This document shows, piece by piece, positions 12,263 through 23,280 of a stretch of 64,000 nucleotides of DNA. Positions within the stretch are counted from its first letter, which is position 1. Each line of letters begins with the position of its first letter. The notes under the pieces were generated by a model that saw only the letters and a program-made list of their open reading frames with translations, was not told where the DNA came from and did not search any database. Position numbers and translations under genes: made by a program. The DNA is taken from positions 40,441-104,440 of the forward strand of contig VXBA01002149.1 in the NCBI GenBank assembly GCA_013399895.1. The letters run 5' to 3'. The DNA comes from Serilophus lunatus (lineage: Eukaryota; Chordata; Aves; Passeriformes; Eurylaimidae).

Positions 12263-13204
12263 GATTAAATCAGGTTCCATTCTGAGTTGGTTTTGCCCTT
12301 GGTAAGATTTTTTAACACCCAGAAATTTTTGGCATAGCTTCAGAAATTATTTCTAAAACTTCACTGAGGGTCAAGTAAAAGATACAGGTTTGAACTCTAT
12401 TAAAAAGAGAAGACAGGCTGTTTATTTGCCTTTCTGCACTCATCAACATTTATGGCATTCTTGGGTGACTTGTTCTGAAATTATCAGTAATATTACCCAA
12501 ACAATTAAGCTGAGACTTATTACTTTTTATTTCTTAATCAATTCAGTGAATTTGGTACAATAAAATGAAAGGTTCATTTCTCAAATCAAATGTCCCTCTG
12601 CAACAAGTAGCACTTGATAAATTACCTTTAGGCCAAATGCAAGGAACTGCAAATTATTTCACTATTGTAGGAAGTTTATTTTCAACCCTTCTTTGCATAA
12701 CTTTCTAGTCTGTCCAAAAGAACGTGCTTTACCACTGTTTACCAGTCCTGCTTAGCACTAAATAACAGTTAGAGGGTATGTGAAGTTTGGGAGACTATAT
12801 GCTGGCCTCCAACCCTTTTTAAAGTTGATCAAAGATATGGTAACAATAGCTTTGCTTAACTTATTTTATAGGGGAAGCAGCACTGTATTTTACATCATAC
12901 ATTCCTACAGTACTTTAACACTGACAGTCCAAAGCAGTAATTCATTCTTTCTACACAAGTTGTTGTGGACATGTCTTGATGATGTTAATGAACATACACC
13001 ACCAGGGTTCATGAAACAGCGTGCTTTTTGGACAAGTAGAAATAGTTTTTTTGTACAGAGAGCACATTTGAAATTTTCCACCTAAAACAAGTGATGCTTA
13101 ATTCTGTTCTCTACATATCATCAATTTTGTACAATCTTTTCACATGGAATGAAAAACAGCCCTACTTTTGCAGAATAGATCATTATTCCAGTACTTTAAT
13201 ACAG

Positions 13205-13240
13205 TACATATATATATAGACACACACATATACACATAGA
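13205..13240. repeat. TA/CA compound microsatellite
   Basis: A TA run followed by CA units and an imperfect CATA/CACATA tail. Confidence 0.85.
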
Positions 13241-13541
13241 TGCATCTAATTGTGATTTTTATTCTGTATTGTAGAAGCAAAGATCTTAAAAACTTTGATG
13301 AAAATGAGCTTGTTTGAAGGTATTCAAATATTGGTTTAGACTTCTTATCACACCATAGGCTTAAAATTCTAGAATTTTTGTTATAATTATGAATCCACAC
13401 AGTAATAACTTGCACATTTAACGGTACTTTCCAAACAAATATATACAAGAAATGCCCAGACACAGAAAGCTGATTAGAAATAATTAGATCAATTTGCACC
13501 TTGTCCCAAAAGGGAGGCAGTGATGGCTTGGTTATTTCCTT

Positions 13542-13577
13542 CTTTTTTTTTTTTGTTTGTTTGTTTGTTTGTTTTTG
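13542..13577. repeat. Poly-T followed by TTTG tetranucleotide repeat
   Basis: A run of about twelve T is followed by roughly six TTTG units. Confidence 0.9.
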
Positions 13578-14780
13578 GTTTTGGAATGTCAGTTAGGCTT
13601 ACTATCCTGTCAGAGCACACTGACTGTGTCCTCTAGAGCATCTAAAGAAGTTGTAACAACCAACTGGAAAGTGTGAATCAGAATTTGTTCAACATCATAC
13701 ATAGCAAAATGTCCTTCTACTATCAAGGAAGTGGTAAAAATTACAGTTTTCAATCTCAGAATCTAGAATTCTAGGATCCAAGTCATTCCAATGACTACAT
13801 ATTCCACTCTAAATCATAAAACTGCAATTGCTTACCAAAAGCTCAAAAGCAGGACAGTGCATATTCTTTTTTAGTGCTCAGAGCCACAGAAATTAAAAAA
13901 TAAATCAGGCGCCAACAGGTAGATAGAAGAATAAGCAGTAACTCCCACAGTTTCTTACTACTGAATATTGCTGCCCTCAAATCAATAATCCTAGAAGATT
14001 ACTGTACCAGAACACACCACACATATCCACAGCAAGTCCTTTTTCAGACTGGTAAAGCAGTAAGCCATATTTTTGAAATTTATTAAAGTTCATCTTGGAA
14101 TTAATTTGAAATACAGGGCTAAGCTCCCACTGGCCCTGACTGAGGGTACAGCACTGGGATGATCCTACCTCAGTTCCTCTACAGTTCACATATAGGCAAC
14201 TAGGACAACACAGTACTCCAAAGGCTTCTCTGAGGCAGTATTGCTTATGCTGCATTTTCTCTTCCATCCTTGCCAAGCACATACATAAATCAATAATTAG
14301 TTCTTAGCTTCACTAATGCTCTCCTAATGTCATCTCAGATGGTATCAAATCCATGACTCCAGCACTAAAAATCAGATTAATATCATTAATAAGTGATTAA
14401 CCTGAAGTTTACTTTAGAACTTCAGATATTATAGCAAGGCTTATATACTTAAAACATTCACAGTAGTTTTGTTACATTGATCACAAGCCTAATAGAACTT
14501 TAAACATTCGACTTTTCAAGATCTTTTAATTCAAAACCTACCATACAGAAGGTAAATTAAAATCAACAGAACATTGTCTTCTAACTATACAGAAGACAGA
14601 AAGAACTAATATTTCCATCTAGAGAAGATGTAGTAATGAAAAAATAAAACATGGATGAGAGGAAACAAAGATAAGGAATGGGGTCCATGAAGGAATAGTT
14701 AAACATCTGGAGTGAAAAAAATCAGCATTGAGATGACCAAATAGGGAGAGGACAGATGTGAAAGACTTAGACAGGGTTTT

Positions 14781-15938
14781 GATCTCAGGCTGCTCAGGAA
14801 ATTAGTAAGGTCCTCAGGGAAAATATTTTTGCAGGTGTTAAACCATCATTGCTGGTCACATTTCAAACATCACCACCTAAGGGCACAGGAGCCGGCAGTT
14901 CCCAAATGTCAGAAATCAAGCAGGTGAGGCAGTAGGCCAGCTTGGCTAAGCAGAGATCTTCTCTTGAAAACAAGGCAAAAAAAAAAGGTGTAGGCCAAGT
15001 GAAAGCAAGGTCAAGTGACATGGGAAGAATTCGGGAATGCTGTTGCCACTGGAGGAAGAAAATTTGTGCAGCCAAAACTCAACTGAAGCTGAAGCTGGCC
15101 AGAAATGCAAGGCACAATAAAAACGAGGGCTTTTTCAAATACATTAATGGCAATATACAATATAGAGATACAGGATGGTCACCTTACAAACAAGGACAGA
15201 GACAAGGTGTTAAACTTTCTTTGCCTCTGTCTTCAACATTGACCAAGGGGGTCTCAGTACCCTTGAAGACCATGACTGGGTCAACCCTGAAATGGTGCGG
15301 GATCTGCTGCTGGATCCCTACAACTCTTTGGGGCCTGATGGGATTCATCCCAGAATCCTCAAAGAGTTGGCTGATGACATCGTAAAACCCCTCTCAATGA
15401 TTTTTGAGTGGTCTTGGGAATCCAAGAGAGGTTCCAGCTGACTGGAAGCTAGCCAATGTTGTCCAGATTTTCAAGGGCAAGAAGGAGTACCGTGGAAAAT
15501 GCAGGCTTGTCAATCTCACTTCCGTGCCTGGTAAAATTATGGAGAAAATTATTCTGAGAAGTCCTGAAAAACACTTGAAAGACAACATGGTCACTGGTCA
15601 CAGTCAGCACAGCTTCATAAGAAGAAAGTCCTGCTTATCAAACCAGATTTCTTTTTGTGACAAGGTAATCCACCTAGCTGATCAAGGGAAGCCAGTTGAA
15701 ATAATATTTTTGGAATTCAGAAAAGCTTTCGGCACTCTCACAGGATCCTTCTGGACAAAAATGTCCAGCACGCAGCTGGATAAACACATCATACAGTGGG
15801 TGAGTAATTGGCACACAGGTCGAGCAAAGAGGGTAATGGTGAATGGGGCAACATCAGACTTGAGACCTGTCATTAGGAGTCGGACTCGATGATCCTTGTG
15901 GATCCCTTCCAATTCAGCATATTCTGTGATTCTATGAT
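14781..15938 (+). mobile_element. CR1 LINE, internally deleted, carrying part of the reverse transcriptase
   Basis: The element runs from the end of the endonuclease region, through the linker, into the reverse transcriptase, and then jumps to the CR1 3' end. In the linker, NEGFFKYINGN (about 15120-15155) matches the usual FF/FYKYI block. The fingers region carries a degraded PDGIHP-type motif near 15333-15353. The longest surviving frame (15404-15892, 162 codons) holds VPADWKLANVVQIFKGKK, a degraded RPVSLTSVPGKIMEKII block and the remnant of the FLDFSKAFDT motif. It breaks off after the SDLRPV block, before the catalytic YADD motif. About 15876 it joins sequence of the 3' untranslated region, ending in ATTCTGTGATTCTATGAT (15921-15938). 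It has frameshifts and cannot encode an active enzyme. Confidence 0.92.
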
Positions 15939-17030
15939 ATTAGGCAAAAGTCGTAGGGCAAAGAATGAAACGTGTACATAAATGATCTGCGAGACATAAA
16001 AGTGACGATTATTCAAACTTCTGCAGCACATGGGAGAGTTGTTAAAATTTAACTCAGCTTTATGTTACCTATAGTGGGAGAAAAGCACAGCTCTCAATGC
16101 TGTTTCGAGAATCTAAATTGCAGGTTTTTAAAGACGCATAAACAACATACTACTATTTTAAACACATTATTAAAATTTAGGTCATGCTTCCTCGTCCTTG
16201 ATATCTTCAAAATTTCACTGCAAAAAGGTTGTCAGGGTGTGACTGCTTCTGAGAGACTTGATAATCATTTAATGCCTCAGTTTGAATGATGTGTAGCAGA
16301 GGAATGTTATATATATTTTGTCTTTTTTGCTAAATGAAGACAGTTCATACATGAAAGAAGAAAGAAAATGAGGGAGGAAGAAAATGAGACAGTGGTTTTA
16401 CACTGGATTCAAATAATAATGAAGTGAATCAATAAAAAAATAGAAACACATTTTGAAAAGAACCTACAGAGCTGTGCATGCTGACACACAGTGCACAGAC
16501 ACAAAAAACATTTTTAATACTCGCTTCCAAGAACTTTAGCATATGCCCATCCTTTCCCCCACCCCATGAAAATCTTTGAGAACCAGATTATTGATCTTCA
16601 AAATCTATTTTAAGTAATACTATTATTTTTAAAATGTATTATTTTATTTAACTCTTTATCTAATAATTCTTTTTTACATTACTAAAGTTGAAAAAATTCT
16701 TAAATAGCCCATTCTTTTTGACAGTCCTCTGTCTATACTTTTTCCAGATATGGCAATATAATTATTTCAGAAGAATTTAATTAAGAAATAACTAAATGGA
16801 GTAAAAGCATCTTGGCTATAAACTAGGATGATCAACCACTAAGTGAGAAAGCAGTGGAACAGCTTGGCAAGAAAAAGTTGTTCAGGGTTTATTAGACACA
16901 AGAGTCCTTGTAATCAGCAGCATGGGACTAAAATGAGCCCACCTCAAGCATATCCACTTAAGTAAGGATGCTCCTACAGAACAGATCGTGGGGAAAGCTC
17001 TCTAACGTATCCTAGGATATCAACACAACA
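15939..17030. other. Noncoding spacer between two CR1 copies
   Basis: I see no gene. Much of it is A+T-rich. The last part, from about 16850, could be the degraded 5' end of the CR1 element that follows, but similarity is too weak for me to extend that call. Confidence 0.5.
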
Positions 17031-17944
17031 GGGTGCCTTTCTGAAGTGCCTGTACACCAACACAAACAGCAAGAGGAGGAAGCAGGAAGAATCCGAGATG
17101 TGCTGTCAACTGCAGGGCTAAAACTTACTGGGATATTGGAGACCTTGGTGGGATAGCTCACACAGCAGGAGTAGTACTGCAGAAGGTGGACAAGGGCTCT
17201 TTGGAAAGGACAGGGTGGAAGAGAACGAGAAGGTGTTGCTGGTTATGTGAGAGAGAAGTGAGAACATGACGAGCATTTCTCTAGATGGATATGGAGCCAG
17301 TGAAGAACATATGGGTCAGGATTATTGGTCAGAACCACATGGGTGATGCTATGGTGTGTCTGCCACAGACCATGATCAGTTTTAGTAGAAGTGACCAAAA
17401 GCTGATTGTATCTTTCTCTCTGACAATACTCAGGTGTAAAAAGGAAGGAAACAAGAGGTGGGAGCAGAGTCAAGTCATTTAAGAACATGCATAGATGGGC
17501 AGGATTAGAATGCCTGGTAAGGAACATGAGGGTTCAAACGTTTTCATGAGGGAACAAAGGTTTTAAAGGTCTGTCAGAAGAATAAGACAAGGAAAAATGT
17601 GAGCACCCTGATGATGGGGCATGGGACTTAGTGGCAAAGGATATGGCAGAAGCCAAGGTATTCTACGCTTTCTTTACCTCAGTATTTTAAAAAAAACCCA
17701 CCACCACCACAACAACAACAAAACAAAAACAAACAAAACACCACCTCTTATTTTCATTTAAGAGTGATTGAACACTGAAGCAGGTTGCTCAGGGAGCTTG
17801 TAAAGCCTCCAACCATTCAAAACTGACCAGGCACAATCCCGAGCAACCTGCTTTAGTTAACGCCATTTCATCACTGCCTTAAGCAGTGTGGTTTAAGTAG
17901 ATGATCTCCAGATGTCTCCTGTCTCCTCAAATGTTCTGTGAATT
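17031..17944 (+). mobile_element. CR1 LINE, endonuclease part plus 3' end, internal parts missing
   Basis: The first part (17031 to about 17400) is CR1 endonuclease sequence. It includes the block equivalent to ITGITETWWDS (17128-17160), the EPVESLWVRI-type block (17292-17325) and a decayed VCYRPP-like segment. A gap follows. About 17590-17685 is the linker region, recognisable from the phrase around GTTGAGGTACTCAATGCCTTCTTTGCC in intact copies. A CCA/CAA simple repeat then interrupts it (17690-17743). From about 17760 to 17944 it is the 3' untranslated region, with GGTTGCTCAGGGAG and TAGATGATCTCCAGA blocks, ending in a decayed octamer ATGTTCTGTGAA. The whole reverse transcriptase is missing. 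The frames at 17243-17527 (minus) and 17285-17482 (plus) are shadows. Confidence 0.88.
17690..17743. repeat. CCA/CAA/AAAC simple repeat inside CR1
   Basis: An A run followed by CCA triplets, CAA triplets and AAAC units. It lies exactly where the linker portion of the CR1 copy stops and the 3' untranslated portion begins. Confidence 0.85.
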
Positions 17945-18091
17945 CACTAGGAACTTCATTTGGCTACTATTTAACAGTAATACTATAGTTATATGATTCA
18001 TCAACAGGAGAATATATAAATAACCTAGGATTCAACAATACATGCTAAATTCCCTTGTATTCTTTCAATTTTTGTCCCCCATAAAATAACA

Positions 18092-18159
18092 GTCATAGAG
18101 ACTTTGTTACCGTGGTTACTCAAGGGTTACAAAGTTTTGTCATAGAGACTTTTTTTACC
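18092..18159. repeat. 20-bp sequence duplicated at 47-bp spacing
   Basis: GTCATAGAGACTTTGTTACC at 18092-18111 recurs as a near copy starting at 18139, with a T run in place of the G. Spacing between copies is 47 bp. Confidence 0.85.
18106..18119 (+). promoter_or_regulatory. RFX X-box-like motif
   Basis: GTTACCGTGGTTAC fits the X-box pattern GTnRCC, short spacer, RGYAAC, with one departure in the right half. RFX proteins bind such sites in ciliary and other promoters. There is no transcript evidence nearby, so this is a motif match only. Confidence 0.3.
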
Positions 18160-21100
18160 CAAAGATAATAAAGAAATTGTAACAGCATTATTTGTTATAT
18201 TTTGTAGGGAAGTAGAATGATATTATATACAAACCATGTTTGCCATTCAACCTTTTGTGGTGGTTCAGGAATCTGAATGACACTCTTTTAAGCATCACAT
18301 ACTGTATCCTTTCTTGGTAACAGGTACTTCTGAATGAAATACCTGCACATATCAAGAAACGACAACAAAATGAGAGCTAAAGGATAAACAATGTGTGAAT
18401 AGAAACTCAGTATGCTCTAAATACAGGCTTTTATGAAAGGTAGGCTCCAAATCCTGCAAAAGGATGAGAGCCTTCACCTTTCATGATCTCCCTGAAACAA
18501 TCAAGGTGCTCAACACTTAAGTGGTTTCCCTATTGACAAGTGAGGGCTTTCAAGCAACTAACAAGTAAAGATTTACAACAACTAACAAATGAATTTTATT
18601 ATATTTTCATGCATGGAATAGAAAATTTATTCATCTTATTCTGATGGTGAGATCAACAAGGAAATATTTAATATACAGTCATAAAAGATTTTTTTTTTTG
18701 AGAATGCACTGAGACTTTTAAAAACACTCAAGTAATGAGTATTTTAAAATGTTTTGACTAAAATAGGTCTTTCTGGTGGAAATAATCTTTTTTTCAGCCC
18801 AAATAATCAGCAAGAAGCCAAAGCCAATATCAACCTAGATATAAACTACATAAACATATCAACAGTTTTAAAATACAAGTATAATTATGAAACTTAAAGA
18901 AAAAAATTGCTATAAAAAGGCAATCTGACTGATAAAAGGCACCCAGATGATATCTGAGAAAATCTGTTCATATTGCTGTTTTATTCCATACATGGATGTC
19001 GTAGCTATACAATGGGGTTTAACTGTGTACCGATGCATTTATTTTTTTACTGCTGACTGTGCGTTCATCTGTAACGGATCAGTTTGGACTTTCTTCTTGA
19101 GAAAAATAGTTTCATCAAGGAAAAAAAGTTCCCTTCCTCTCAGCCTCTTTGATTCAAAGGTCATGTGTGAATAGGTGAGGAGACAACATACGAAAGGAAC
19201 AGCATTCTGAGGACAATATAATCTATCAGTAAATACACTATCTCTCTGCTACATTTTTAACAGGGTCTAAGATGCAATTCAGCAACATTATTTGACTTTC
19301 ACGCTCTCATATATTTACAAGACAAACATAAGAAAACCTGACCATCTCACAGCATACACTTTCTCTTTCATCACAGTAAACTTTTATGGAAAAATTATAG
19401 TTGATTTTACATATTAGTCACTGAAGAGAGACAACACAACCATGCAAAATCATACAAGCAAATACAATCAGGCCCTGTCTAGGCTCTGAAGAGACAAGAA
19501 GCCAAGTAGCCACGTAAACACAAAGGCAACACCCTGACATGGTCAGACTTGTAGCTTTTTCAGAACAGGATTAGGTCTGTGCTCTGTGTGCAGCCCCAAA
19601 ACAGTGTGGCACAACTAACTGACATTCACCTACATGGGACAATAAATCTCTGCTATTAGCAACTTCATAAAGGTTGGGAAATTAGACAAATATCAATAAA
19701 TTTAATCTATTCTTCACAAGGACAGGCTATAAGCAAGTCAACTATCTTTCCCTTCTTTTTGTGTCAGTCAGTACTTGTGACCATCATACCGTATCTTGAT
19801 GTGATCCTCTCAAACTCTCATTACCCCACCTGCCTTCTAGCTGTTGGTAACACATCCTTCAATTCAGGTAAGATCCCAGCTCTTTTGAGCCGAAGTAACA
19901 GAAAAGGGAACTCATCTGTGCCCTTCAGAATTCAGGTTGTGACATTGCCAGGTCCTCACACAGTAAGTGTCCCCTGTGTCACTGATTGTTCAGGTAAAAA
20001 CTATAACTGACATCCTCAAATCAAGTACAATAATTTGTTCATAAACTACACACAAATGTCTTCCAAGCAGCATCTTGAAATTAAGTAAGTTACCAGTAGC
20101 CAGATGGTTGAGCTCTATTCAATATCAATTATTTATGATTTTCTAGTTATGTAGTAGATTGATTTCTGCAGTTTCTGTTGGTTGTCTAAAAAAAAATCTA
20201 CTATTGACAGATGATGAGCCAGCTAATGAACATTGTGGAGTGCACAAAGTGCAGGATGTATTGCTTCAGAATGAGAGAGGAAAAAAAACCGCCTGATTAA
20301 AATAGCATAAAAAACTTTTAGTGGTTTCTTTTATATTATCATTATTATTAGTGTAGGGCTCGCTCTCTCCTAAGTACTGGTAATGAATCCTCTCAGGAAA
20401 TCAATGTTTCAGTTCAGACCTTGAGCTAGAAGTTTGCCTTTTTTTTTTTTGTGCTAATGCAAGCCTTTGTTATAAGTGCTTGAAGACATTGTTGCCACCT
20501 TCTTCCACAACCATGCCACCAACTTCTTCCACCCAAATTATTAAAGAGACCATCTTTAAAAGAAAGGGGAGTATAAAGGAAAGGAAACAGCAAATTGGTA
20601 CAGCCAGATAAAAAATCACGCACTTAACACCTCCCACAAAAACTGCAAAAACATACTAAAAAGTATCTTCAGATAGGTTGTGGTAATTTACATGATTATC
20701 TCATCATATAAAAAAATTAAAACAGTAAGTGCATGTGGTGTATTGAAGTAAGATTGACTAAGACATGTAACATTTTTAACAAAGACATTTTACAATTTAA
20801 CATTTTTCTAGTGTAAAATAAATATGTACTGTGATGCATAATATCAAAGAAACCTGCACTTAAGCTCAAGATACAGTTAGCAGACAGGGAGTTTTAATTT
20901 TAGATATCAATATAAGTATTAAGTGTTAGGTAATTTATATAATAAACAAACTCACAATATAAGTTTCTCTTAATTCATAATTATGGAGACAGGCGAGAAG
21001 AGTATTTTAATTCAAGTTTAATTTTGGTTTGTACTGGTAAAATTGCGTTAGAGAATTCTGATCTTCAATCAGTTACAATCTCTTAATGTGATGAAGGTAA

Positions 21101-22140
21101 TTTACAACTTTGGCAGTTGTAAGGGTCTCCATAACAAAAGTGAAATACTGTAGCAGGACAACAAGCTCTGTGAGTAATTCTGCATACTGAAACCTGATTT
21201 CTGCATTTTTTCCAAACAGGCACTATTCAAATGAAGACTTATAAAACCAGAGACTTTTTTATTCTCATGACACACTTTCTGTACTGCTGCTGACTTTCAC
21301 ATCCTTACCCATGTCAAATCAATCGCTTTAATGCTGTGTGGGCTAATGTAGGGGCAGATAGCTGAGTCAGTGATAATGGTCGTGAAAAACTAGTGGGACA
21401 AAGCTTGTGTTTCTAGTGAGCATTGTACCCCAAATAGACAGATATTATCCAGATCGCTAGCACTTTATGCATTTAAACTCTTGATTCTACCCAGATTATT
21501 TGATGATGATAATAGAGGGTCCATCAGCAAAAAGACTAAGTGTTCTTTCATGCCCATTTAACTCTGAATTTTAATAGCCTTTCATTGACCTTTTTTCCCT
21601 AACTCACCCCAAATACCCAGAACATATTTTTCTTCTTTCATGGGACTATCAGCTTTAATCTTCAATTTACTAGCCCCAGGAAAAATCTCAAAAGTAAAAC
21701 CAGATTGAGAGAGGGCTACATCTAGGTATCAGTTCTTTCATAATCTACTAAAGAAAATCCAAAGCACAGTGTCATTTTTAATTTGACATACGACAAATTT
21801 TTCAATGTCAAGCTCTCAAAAGAACAATGGTAATAGAGAGCACATTGCTATCTCTATGAAAATATGAACATATTTATATGACTGCTTATTGGAATTCTCA
21901 CTGCCACTACATTCACATTGTAGTGAGCATTTTACTAGTACACTCACATTTTCTGTGCAAACAAAACTGAAACAAAGATGAGCTTAGTCACAGAGACAAT
22001 GTGATAAAAAAGCTTCCAGTGTAAACTAGTAGCAATACTGTGTCATTTGTCTATTCTTCCAGTTACATTTCAATATTAACTGTTGTCATTTACATACACA
22101 TTTGGATTTAAACAACAGCTTATTCACCATAGTCAGGGTT

Positions 22141-22163
22141 TGGTTATATACATTATATAACCA
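22141..22163. repeat. Perfect 10-bp inverted repeat with 3-nt spacer
   Basis: TGGTTATATA and its exact complement TATATAACCA are separated by CAT. It lies in an AT-rich block (22141-22245) with further TATA-like runs, so it may be a cruciform-prone sequence without function. Confidence 0.9.
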
Positions 22164-22604
22164 TGATTATATACAACATAACCAAAGTATTTTACAATAT
22201 CAATATATTTTATAAAGTATTTTATAATACTAATTGTAATAACATAATTGAAATATGACAATCCTTTTGAACAGTTTATCTGGAAGAACTGAAACAGGAA
22301 GAGACTACTTAGCTTCTACCAAAGAATCTAATAGTTCCAAAATTCAAAAGATAATTACTTTATCTCAGCATTAGTTAAAGTAAAAAAACAGTACCTGTTT
22401 CAAAGATAACATATGAATGGATTACTTTTTGGAGCCACATTATACATCCTGATTAAATCCTAAATCTATGTATGTAAGACCTTGAATTACTCCACAAGGT
22501 CTTCACTTACTATCCTCTCAATGAGCCAGTTTGCTGTGACAAAAATTATACAAGAGCTCCTAACAACAGGCCCTGTAAGGATACGTACATTCATACTGCG
22601 TGGG

Positions 22605-23280
22605 TGTTGCGGATGGAGTGACGCACTACACTTGTAAGAGAGAAGTAGCAGTAAGTTTATTGATATAAACCAGCAATTTAACAAAGGTGGATAGTAAATG
22701 CCTCAGTGGTTTAACAGGATTTGATGGCATGGTAGACTTGATTATTTATTCTAAAGGTCAGGGTCAGAGAAAATTGTAAGGAAGGCTCTCCTATTCAGTC
22801 ACGAGGCCAGAAAGGACCCTCTTGCTCTAAACTCCCTTCTGAGGGGAGTTTAAGGTGTGCTGGACACAGCCATAGTCACAGACTTAGTCAACAGTTTATG
22901 TCTAAAGGATTGTATGTGCAGAAGCAACCCCTTATATCACTTAGAAAAGATTTCAAAGTTTCAGGGCGCTTATTCCCAATTCACTTATTGAATATCTGAG
23001 GCAATAAAGATTCTCTCACCCTTGAGGAGCAACCTTGAGGAGCTTCTCAGCTCAAGGGAAGATCCTGGCCTGCAGACTGCTGTATGCATGAGACCTCAAC
23101 AGGTCCTGGGTCCATTAATCATGGAGTAAGATGATTGACTTATAGTCACACTTGCACACAGCTGTGTTTCAGTTGATGCACATTCAAGTAGCCCTCAGCT
23201 GTTAAGGCCCTTAACTATTATGTTGTTATCTATCTTCCCAGAGTCCAGCTGGGGTGCGGGTGGGTGGCAGAGGGGGAACA
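22605..23280 (-). mobile_element. Solo LTR-like element, family not identified
   Basis: This 676-bp segment has LTR-like ends: TGTT at 22605 and AACA at 23280, exact inverse complements. Read on the minus strand it starts TGTTCCCCCTCTGCC. A TATA-like GATATAAG falls at 22938-22931, an AATAAA polyadenylation signal at 22661-22656, and it ends about 50 bp later at ATCCGCAACA. That order matches U3-R-U5. The downstream GTAGTGCGTCACTCCATCC block resembles songbird ERV LTR ends as I remember them. I found no clear target-site duplication, so the ends could be off by a few bases. No internal retroviral sequence adjoins it. Confidence 0.65.

Larger units (their letters stand above)
12263..14780. other. 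A+T-rich noncoding stretch with microsatellites
   Basis: No gene or transposon is recognised. It holds a TA/CA microsatellite (13205-13240) and a T run leading into a TTTG repeat (13542-13577). Open frames of 101 to 119 codons (12780-13085 plus, 13140-13499 minus, 13977-14282 minus) show no domain or coding signature. Confidence 0.6.
17945..22604. other. A+T-rich noncoding stretch with two short repeats
   Basis: No gene or transposon is recognised in these 4.7 kb. It contains a 47-bp-spaced duplication with an X-box-like site (18092-18159) and a perfect short inverted repeat (22141-22163). An 83-codon frame at 19759-20010 (plus) has no recognisable domain. An AP-1-like TGAGTCAG lies in a less A+T-rich block near 21365; this is weak evidence for a regulatory element. 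Confidence 0.55.

Noticed and set aside
15404..15892. Functional reverse-transcriptase gene
   Set aside because: It is a fragment of a decayed CR1 copy that lacks the catalytic YADD segment and is joined to 3' untranslated sequence.
15945..16030. Extra CR1 reverse-transcriptase sequence after the 3' end of the first copy (a YINDL-like reading near 15977)
   Set aside because: The match is only a few codons, with no neighbouring blocks in order, so it is most likely chance.
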